Position numbers and translations under genes: made by a program | Part shown: positions 57,462 through 64,000 of the stretch, in pieces | Layout: every line of letters begins with the position of its first letter | How positions within the stretch are numbered: the stretch's first letter is position 1 | Source of the DNA: Maea johnstoni | Lineage: Eukaryota > Annelida > Polychaeta > Spionida > Magelonidae | Length of the DNA: 64,000 nt | Assembly: GCA_963942565.1 (NCBI GenBank) | Contig: OZ012690.1 | Coordinates: 8,187,088-8,251,087 of the forward strand | Reading direction: 5' to 3' | The notes under the pieces: model-generated | Databases searched by the model: none | Seen by the model: the letters and a program-made list of their open reading frames with translations, nothing else | Told to the model about the DNA's origin: nothing

Positions 57462-57563
57462 GTGACATTGATGATATGCAGATCGAGTACCGCCTCAGTG
57501 CCGCCTCAAACGAGGGTCAGCGATCCATCCAGGACAGCTTCAAGTTCAAGGTCACCGATAAAG
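57462..57563 (+). CDS. FREM2-like/FRAS1-family protein, second coding exon
   Basis: 102 bp, phase 1 at both ends, so it can be skipped or kept without changing frame. After the split glycine it reads DIDDMQIEYRLSAASNEG, then QRSIQDSFKFKVTDK, the second half of CSPG repeat 12 (the I.Y strand followed by D.F.F.VTD, as in the complete repeats). The acceptor is TTTATCTTTGCAG; the donor AAAG|GTTAGT is acceptable. No further exon of this gene is recognised before the window ends, so the Calx-beta region and C-terminus lie beyond it. Confidence 0.9.
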
Positions 57564-57765
57564 GTTAGTTCCTGATTAGGACTCTAGAGGGCAGCATTGT
57601 TACTTGTTTTTGTGAGGAATTTCTTCGCTTTCAGATGACTTGTGTCTTTGATTATAACAGTGACTGGGATTCCCAGAGAAATCCCTTTCTTACCCTAAGT
57701 GGGAATTCTTTTCACACTTTTTAGTATTTTGATTAGATTTTAGATATGATAACATATATACTGTA

Positions 57766-58103
57766 CAGGGCTCGACGCTAAGGGTGAACCTATGGCCCCA
57801 GGCCAGTAAAAATTCCCCAAAACAGCTCCAGGCCAGTAAAAAAAGACCTCAACTGGTCCTACAGGGCCAGTAAACATTTGGAGACATTCTTGTTAAAAAG
57901 TCTCCCCCTGAGAATGTCCCCAATTGTTTTTGAAATAAATGAAGATAAAATTTATAAAGATAAGTGTTGTGGTGAATCTTATGTTCTTTCTTGTTATGTT
58001 AAAGAAGAAATGTAGGGCCAGTAAACATTTTGCAGGACCAGTAGATGCTAGGTTTTACTAGTCCTACAGGGCCAGTATCATTTTGAGTTAGTGTTGAGGC
58101 CTG
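57766..58103 (+). mobile_element. hAT-like MITE with 5-bp TSD, intact
   Basis: CAGGGCTCGACGCTAAGG and GTGTTGAGGCCTG ends, CTGTA on both sides (57761-57765 and 58104-58108). Collinear with 34201-34543. Confidence 0.85.
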
Positions 58104-58184
58104 CTGTATAAGGGCAATTTAATACAAATACTTCCAATCATCAAAGACAGTCACAAACTCTCTCTCTATATATATCTAAATATA

Positions 58185-58307
58185 TCTATGTATGTATGTA
58201 TGTATCATGTATGTATGTATTTATGTATGTATGTAAGTATGAATAGATATTTTTATGAATGTATATAAAAGGTATTCGGTTTATAGTCTTGTATGTATCA
58301 TGTATGT
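58185..58307. repeat. (TATG)n region and first copy of a 96-bp direct repeat
   Basis: TATG repeats, then at 58212-58307 a 96-bp segment containing GAATAGATATTTTTATGAAT and AGGTATTCGGTTTATAGTCT, repeated exactly by eye at 58620-58715. Confidence 0.85.
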
Positions 58308-58622
58308 CAGGGGCTTAGCCGCCTATGCGTCCAGCGTGTCATTTGGACACGCAGAACACTGTTTTTTGACAGTTTGGACACCCAAAAGTTTATGTCAGAA
58401 TTTGCTGATGATGACTTTTCTTAGAAGATAGAAGATGTAGAAGCTGTAGTGTCACTTATATAAGACACACAAAGCAGTATCTGGCCTAAAAAAACAAAAT
58501 CTGTAAATGTATAGGGTTTACTTTATTAGTAGTATGTACTTTATACCACACTTTGGACACGCAAAAGTCTATGAAACCTCTATTTGGACACCCTGTTTCC
58601 AAATATCGGCTAAGACCCTATG
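58308..58622 (+). mobile_element. hAT-type MITE (TCTTAGCC family, subgroup C)
   Basis: CAGGGGCTTAGCCGCCTATG and ATATCGGCTAAGACCCTATG ends; the interior is the reverse of 30974-31284. It lies exactly between the two 96-bp direct repeats. Confidence 0.82.
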
Positions 58623-58879
58623 TATGTATTTATGTATGTATGTAAGTATGAATAGATATTTTTATGAATGTATATAAAAGGTATTCGGTTTATAGTCTTG
58701 TATGTATCATGTATGACATGTATGTATGTATGTATATGTATATATTTATAAATACAGGTGAACTTGGATATGACAGACTCAATGGGACAAGGAAAATTGG
58801 TCCGTCATATGCAAAATCCGTTGTATACATATGACGAATACTTGATATTCATCGGACTGGGACCAAGCATATCGTCCGT

Positions 58880-58930
<51 letters not shown>

Positions 58931-58960
58931 ATATATTTATATATTATACACACACACTTT
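58620..58960. repeat. Second 96-bp direct repeat followed by TATG, CATA and TA microsatellites
   Basis: The 96-bp repeat ends near 58715. Short CATA and TA runs follow at 58877-58936, and CACACACAC at 58950-58957. Confidence 0.8.
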
Positions 58961-59073
58961 AAATGGAGTAAAAGAAAAAATGTTTGATGAGTAAAGGAAG
59001 CAAAACCCTCATTGATCTTTGTATGGCATTGAACTCCAGACAACCCCCTCCCACAAGTCTTTCGTATGCTTAA

Positions 59074-59279
59074 CCCTTAGGCTACTGGTTGGTAATTTGG
59101 CCACTACAAAATGATGCAAAAAACCTTAAATATGACTGAAAACCCTGGCACATGGGTACTCATCTAAAAATACTCATTGAGAGCTATCCAATGAATACCA
59201 ACATGACAGTTTTTAGATGGTTTTCAAAGATTTTTGCGACCTTGTTCTTTGGACGAAAGAAACCTTGGCATTGGAAGGG
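59074..59279 (+). mobile_element. piggyBac-type MITE (PB1), intact
   Basis: TTAA|CCCTTAGGCTACTGG and GGCATTGGAAGGG|TTAA, 206 bp. Confidence 0.87.
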
Positions 59280-59474
59280 TTAAGACTACCAGTCAGCCTT
59301 TTCTCGATCACCTCTACTTGACATATCAACATTACGTCTTGATTTGTCCATACATCATGCACTGAGGCATTGTTATCTTTATATTAGAGATAAGAAGGGG
59401 TCATAAGTGTGTCTCTGGTCAAGTTATATGGCTGGGAATGGTAGCCATGGTCCAGCTTTGATCATTATCAGGGG

Positions 59475-59788
59475 CAGTATCTTAGCCAGGATTTAGAAAC
59501 TGGGTGCCTAAAATTGGCAGTTGTAAAATTTATGGGCGTCCAAATTTTTAAGGGGAATTAAAATATACTCATATTTCAACCATAAACAGGTATAAATTCA
59601 TCAAAATAAGGCATGATATCATTAAACAATGTCATGGGAATTATAAGGAGATGAAAAAATTCAATTATAAGCTTGAGATTGGCATTTTTAGAAATTCTAC
59701 ACAAAAATATTTGGGTGTCCTGAGGGGTTCTTTTTAAGGGTTTGGGAGTCCAAAAAGGCACCCAGACGCCCTGCTGGCTAAGACCATG
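59475..59788 (-). mobile_element. hAT-A MITE, reverse, full length (314 bp)
   Basis: CAGTATCTTAGCCAGGATTT and CCCTGCTGGCTAAGACCATG ends; 8-bp flanks ATCAGGGG and AGCAGGGG differ at one base. Confidence 0.86.
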
Positions 59789-59799
59789 AGCAGGGGTGT

Positions 59800-60300
59800 C
59801 CAAATATTTTAGACTGGGAGCACAGTCATTAAGTCCTGGAGCACAGCAATCTTTGTTGACCGTTGCTCGATAATAGCTATGAATATTGTCACCTGGTGTC
59901 ACTACTTTATTAGCCCTCTATTGCATTAGGCAAGAGCAAGAGCAAGATCAATCAATAGATAGTATTAGTAGATGGGGTTCATCGGTATTTTGAATATAAT
60001 TTGTATCAAAAATAGTTCAAGTGAAATATCCGATAGGCTCTATTGGTCATGTTTTGTGAAAATTTCCCAGTTAAACAGTGCTTTAGTTTTCTTATGTGTG
60101 TCGCACGTTCTGTAGCTTCTGTCACACGCTGGTGCGACAATGAGACAGTTGGACACCCATGCAGATTAGGCGACGATTTCAGATTTTCATATTTCTAACA
60201 CAAATGTTGGTCACTGGACATGCAACCAGCAGATCTTGCTCAATAGCCTTGGCACGACTCCTAGCCCAGGCATTGAAGACAACTATTCTAGAGGTTGAAT
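59800..60300. other. Intronic DNA without recognised features
   Basis: Nothing recognised apart from a short AAGAGC run near 59930-59948. Confidence 0.35.
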
Positions 60301-60304
60301 TGAA

Positions 60305-60490
60305 TTGAACCTCGCGTTCTGTAACCTACGTTGTGTGACTGAGCATACCTCCTCTGAAATGTAAACAAATACGAGAGTTCTAATTGGTCTTCGTCCCCTT
60401 GTGACGTCGCACTGAGACTAGATTTGGCGAGATTAGGTGTTTCCAGGTCTTTATGAGGGTCCTGTGGTAATTGGTCTGTGGCGACCAATC
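60305..60490 (-). repeat. Interspersed repeat with GACCAATTAC-type blocks, minus strand
   Basis: ACGAGAGTTCTAATTGGTCT, TGTGACGTCGCACTGAGAC, GCGAGATTAGGTG and TGGTAATTGGTCTGTGGCGA match the reverse of the module repeated in 5636-8010. Confidence 0.6.
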
Positions 60491-60499
60491 TACGCTCAA

Positions 60500-60995
60500 T
60501 TTTTCAATGTTTCTCATAACTAGATAAGGCTAGAGATAGGGAGTCCCTAATATAGAGTTTTCTTGAACCTTACTGTTAAGATTTTCCAGCAGATAGGTAT
60601 TATATTGGTAGAATAAACAAATAATTCCTGTATACTATATTTCACACTGTAACTGACTAGTAGCAAGTCTATACCCAACCTAGCCTGATTCTCAGGCTAT
60701 ATTAGTATAATGCCATTATATATACTACTAGAAAAGTACCCGTCCTGCGTACGGAAACCTTGAAATGTCTTATAATGACAAACATATCAGAGCACCCAGA
60801 TATCCCTGACACCACACATTTAGGGTCACCTAACCTATGTATCAATAATTAACGGAAAAACATATAATACCGGCTGTAATAAAGAATACAGGCCTGTGTA
60901 TGTTCATGATATCGCTGATATATCTAATTATAATCATTTCTACTCAAAACTATTTTCAAAGTGAAAGTATTGCATAACGTATGTCATTTGTACAT
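60500..60995. other. Intronic DNA without recognised features
   Basis: No exon or repeat family seen. Confidence 0.35.
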
Positions 60996-61009
60996 CTATC
61001 TGTCTGTCC

Positions 61010-61199
61010 GACTGTCCCCCTCCCCCTCTTGCTGTCTCTCTCCCCCCTCATTGTATTTCTCTCCCTTCCCTCTCTCTCTCTCTCTCGTCTCGTGCTGTAT
61101 CTCTCTCTGTATCTCTCTCCTCCCTCCCCCTCTCTCCCTCCCCCTCTCTCTCATTGTATCTCTCTCTCTGTATCTCTCCCCTCTCTCTCTCTCTCGTTG
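61010..61199. repeat. Pyrimidine-rich (TC)n degenerate repeat
   Basis: Imperfect TCTCTCTC interspersed with CCCCTC and GTATCTC, running directly into the assembly gap. Confidence 0.9.
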
Positions 61200-61399
61200 N
61201 NNNNNNNNNNNNNNNNNNNNNNNNNNNNNNNNNNNNNNNNNNNNNNNNNNNNNNNNNNNNNNNNNNNNNNNNNNNNNNNNNNNNNNNNNNNNNNNNNNNN
61301 NNNNNNNNNNNNNNNNNNNNNNNNNNNNNNNNNNNNNNNNNNNNNNNNNNNNNNNNNNNNNNNNNNNNNNNNNNNNNNNNNNNNNNNNNNNNNNNNNNN
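61200..61399. other. Assembly gap, 200 N
   Basis: Exactly 200 undetermined bases beside a TC-rich repeat. True length unknown; any frame crossing it is meaningless. Confidence 1.
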
Positions 61400-61550
61400 A
61401 AACCAATGTGTCGTTTTCCTTAAAGGATTTACAGATGAATTTTCCGATTATCCTATTGTATTACAATCACTAGGAGCAAAGTGTTTTCCTTGAGCACTGG
61501 AATCTGACACTTGAAATTAAAGTGGCTGTATTGAATAAATTGGATTATGG

Positions 61551-61552
<2 letters not shown>

Positions 61553-61582
<30 letters not shown>

Positions 61583-61623
61583 CTATATATATATATATAT
61601 ATATGTATATATACTATATATAT

Positions 61624-61682
<59 letters not shown>

Positions 61683-61934
61683 TATATATATATACATATA
61701 TACATTATATATATCTATCTATCTAATCTTCTATCTATATATATATATATCTATATATATATATATATAATATCTATATATATATATAGTATATATATAG
61801 TACTATAGTACTCATACATACCATACAAACATACATGCATACATACAAACATACATACATACATATAGTATATATTATATATATAGTATATATATATTAC
61901 TACTATATATATATATAGTATATATATATATATA

Positions 61935-61970
<36 letters not shown>
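61553..61970. repeat. Long TA-rich microsatellite with TACTATA and CATA variants
   Basis: TA runs broken by ACTATA or AGTATA, with a CATA-rich block at 61810-61866. Strong potential for cruciforms. Confidence 0.95.
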
Positions 61971-61973
<3 letters not shown>

Positions 61974-62129
61974 TTGTAAAGATAAATAATTAAGAATGTT
62001 AAAATTGATTGCCGTTTTTCTTGCTTTTTTTCACTACCGTCGCACACAAGGAGACGTTAACAGCTCATTGTCGCAGAGCTATTCTCGCCAAATATTAGTT
62101 GATTTAGCGGAGTTAGTAGTGTGAAAGTA

Positions 62130-62215
62130 GGTCTAGTGCTAGGATTGGGACCGAACCCGTAGCCCTTAGAACGAAAGACGAACACGCTTCGAGCACACCT
62201 CATGCTGGAGGCCTG
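62130..62215 (-). repeat. Possible tRNA-derived SINE head
   Basis: Minus strand GGGTTCGGTCCCAATCC is a B-box-like sequence. The A box is not convincing. Confidence 0.3.
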
Positions 62216-62279
62216 TACAATTTAGTGACCACCTCCCAGATCCGCTTCGCTAGTGCTGCCCACTTTTAGCGATTAAGTA

Positions 62280-63035
62280 AACTACATTCAATTTTCAATT
62301 TTCTATTTTCAAATTGGAAATAGGAAATTGAAATATTAATTGCATTTTCCTATTTTCAATTAAAAAGTAAAAATTGAAAATTGAAACTCGAAATTTCATT
62401 TTCTCATTATTTTCAACTACTGATTTAAAACTAAAAAATCATTAAACACATTTTTTAATATTTTGCTTTTCTCCAGTAGTGATAAAAATTAAAAAGATTA
62501 TTTTATATTTTATTTTCTTTTATTCCTATTTAGAATTGAAAATTGAATTATTAAGTTAAATATCTCGTTTTTGTTTAAATAACAGGAAAACAAAAAATCA
62601 GAAAATTGAAAAAATGTTTGTGTTTCTCTATGTTCATCAACTGTTCAATTGGAAAATTGAATAATTGAGAATGAACCGTATTTTTTATTTTCAATTGTTA
62701 ATTAAAAAAATGTTTGGACAGAATATACCCTGATTAGGGAGCCGGTCAGTGTATCACTTTATAATTTGATTTTCAAACTGATCTTGAGTATTCAAAATGG
62801 AAAAACAGGCAATTTTCAATTTTCAATTTTGAAAACACAATATGAAAATTGAAAATCAAGCCAATTTTTCAATTTTCAATTTTGAAAAACCAAATTGAAA
62901 ATTGAAAAATCAAGCCAATTTTTCAATTTTCAATTTTGAAAAACCAAAATCTGAAAATTGAAAATTGAAAATTGAAAATTGGATTTTCAATTTTTCAATT
63001 TTCAATTTCTGTAAAACAAAATTGAAAATTGAAAA
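62280..63035. repeat. Self-complementary AATTGAAAATT / TTTTCAATTTTC repeat field
   Basis: Dozens of copies of TTTTCAATT and its complement AATTGAAAA occur over 750 bp in both orientations, densest at 62810-63030 where arms such as CAATTTTTCAATTTTCAATT alternate with their inverse. Confidence 0.85.
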
Positions 63036-63392
63036 ACACTCGTCGAGTTTTCCTTTCTTACCCAATAGAGGGCAGCACTCCTGGTAGCTTTGTTTAATAC
63101 GTTCGGGGTACCCACGGACACAGACACTCTATCTTGAACATTAATAACATTAATTAACATTAATATTCATTGAATTATATCAAGATGTCGGGGAATTCCT
63201 TCATGGCGACAGAGGTGCTGGCAAAGATCGTTCCGGCACGATGTCAATCACAAGCACGTGAGGCAGACGACTAGTGACCTATGTGGCCGGGGGGGAGTCG
63301 CACGTCTTGCCTGAACTACGGCTAAAAGATATGTTTGTTAGCTACATAATTACCCCTGTGTATTACGTCCCACAGTACTCTGGAACAGGCGT

Positions 63393-63395
<3 letters not shown>
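63036..63395. other. Intronic DNA without recognised exon
   Basis: A CTCF-like CAATAGAGGGCAGCACT lies at 63063-63079. A 29-codon ATG frame at 63185-63274 is not supported as coding. Confidence 0.35.
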
Positions 63396-63396
<1 letters not shown>

Positions 63397-63431
<35 letters not shown>

Positions 63432-63471
63432 GTACATACATACGTGCATACATATATATATATGTAATTAT
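63397..63471. repeat. (CA)n microsatellite with CATA/TA tail
   Basis: About 16 CA units to 63428, then CATACATACGTGCATACA and a short TA run. Confidence 0.95.
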
Positions 63472-63779
63472 ACATTTTAGTGTTTAAGTAAAGTAGCGCC
63501 AGAATATAAGAGATACGACAGGGTAGGAGTTCAAAGACATGTTGAACATGTTCCATTTTTCGATCAAAAGTAGTCTCAAACATGGCCAGTAGGTAGGACA
63601 CGCGAAGTTGTGCAGCGGAGACAGGGCGCCCTCACGACCGCACGTTCAGATAGAGAGGATATAATTCAATCTCACAAATCTCCCTAAAATCTAGGGACTA
63701 CCTACCCCACGTTGTTATCGAAAGAAGATTAAAATAAAATTACCAAAACGAGTAAAAGAAAACGACCACCGTATCACGT

Positions 63780-63858
63780 AGATTCCACCGGATTTCAAAC
63801 CCAGGACCTAACGTTTTAACAACGTTTTAACCACTTCGCCGTGGAGCCGCCTCGCAAA
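63780..63858 (-). repeat. tRNA-like SINE head
   Basis: Minus strand reads GGCGGCTCCACGGCGAAGTG, GTTAAAACG and later GGGTTTGAAATCC, resembling a class II tRNA with A and B boxes. Acceptor pairing is poor, so a retroposon is more likely than a tRNA gene. Confidence 0.4.
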
Positions 63859-64000
63859 ATAATCAATGAATTATCGGACACACGTCTAGCAAGGTATATG
63901 TAAAACTAAAAAAGGCCTGTTCAAGTGGAGTAACACTAGTGTGATGGAATGAATGCTTGGGGACGAGGAAGAGAGTTGATGTATGTGAGAATGGTTTACC

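Noticed and set aside
60961-61493. Frames of 136-170 codons
   Set aside because: They run through the 200-N gap and TC-rich repeat.
63185-63274. 29-codon ATG frame (MSGNSFMATEVLAK...)
   Set aside because: Short, no neighbouring exon or homology; chance is sufficient.

Overview
This is animal nuclear DNA holding the 5' end of one protein-coding gene, on the + strand. The evidence is a long coding exon with a clean GT donor, a spliced second exon about 33 kb away, tRNA-derived SINEs, dinucleotide microsatellites and dense non-autonomous DNA transposons. The protein is a FRAS1/FREM-family extracellular-matrix protein (best match in layout: FREM2-like). That family is absent from flies and nematodes. 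Together with degenerate TTAGGG blocks, this suggests a cnidarian, lophotrochozoan or invertebrate deuterostome, probably marine. I cannot name the species.

Layout. 1-19499 is upstream DNA with no recognisable gene: tandem duplications, two SINE families, TTAA-flanked foldbacks, G-run inverted-repeat elements and minisatellites. 19500-24495 is the first coding exon (1665 codons plus one base): signal peptide, N-terminal region, eleven complete CSPG repeats and the start of the twelfth. 24496-57461 is a 32,966-bp phase-1 intron. 57462-57563 is a 34-codon exon continuing repeat 12. 57564-64000 is the next intron (phase 1, end not in the window), with more transposons, a 200-N assembly gap and long AT-rich simple repeats.

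The large intron is a record of cut-and-paste transposition. Families can be defined by their ends and target-site duplications (TSDs): a piggyBac-type MITE (TTAA), a second TTAA-flanked family, two PIF/Harbinger-type families (TWA-like 3-bp TSD), several hAT-type families (8-bp TSD, sharing TCTTAGCC ends), a hAT-like family with 5-bp TSD and a TA-flanked element. They are nested up to three deep. In two places the order of nesting is reversed, so the families were active in overlapping periods.

The most unusual object is at 48022-55934: a 7.9-kb Harbinger-type element with TTA duplications that is almost entirely one inverted repeat with arms of about 2.6 kb. Its left arm is split by a different 2,434-bp element (49061-51494) with near-perfect 17-bp ends beginning GGGGCATTTCAC, an AAAA duplication, and about twelve copies of TGTCCCGTTCGCACC. 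No transposase reading frame is visible in either. No LTR element, endogenous virus, Polinton, CRISPR array or intact RNA gene was recognised.
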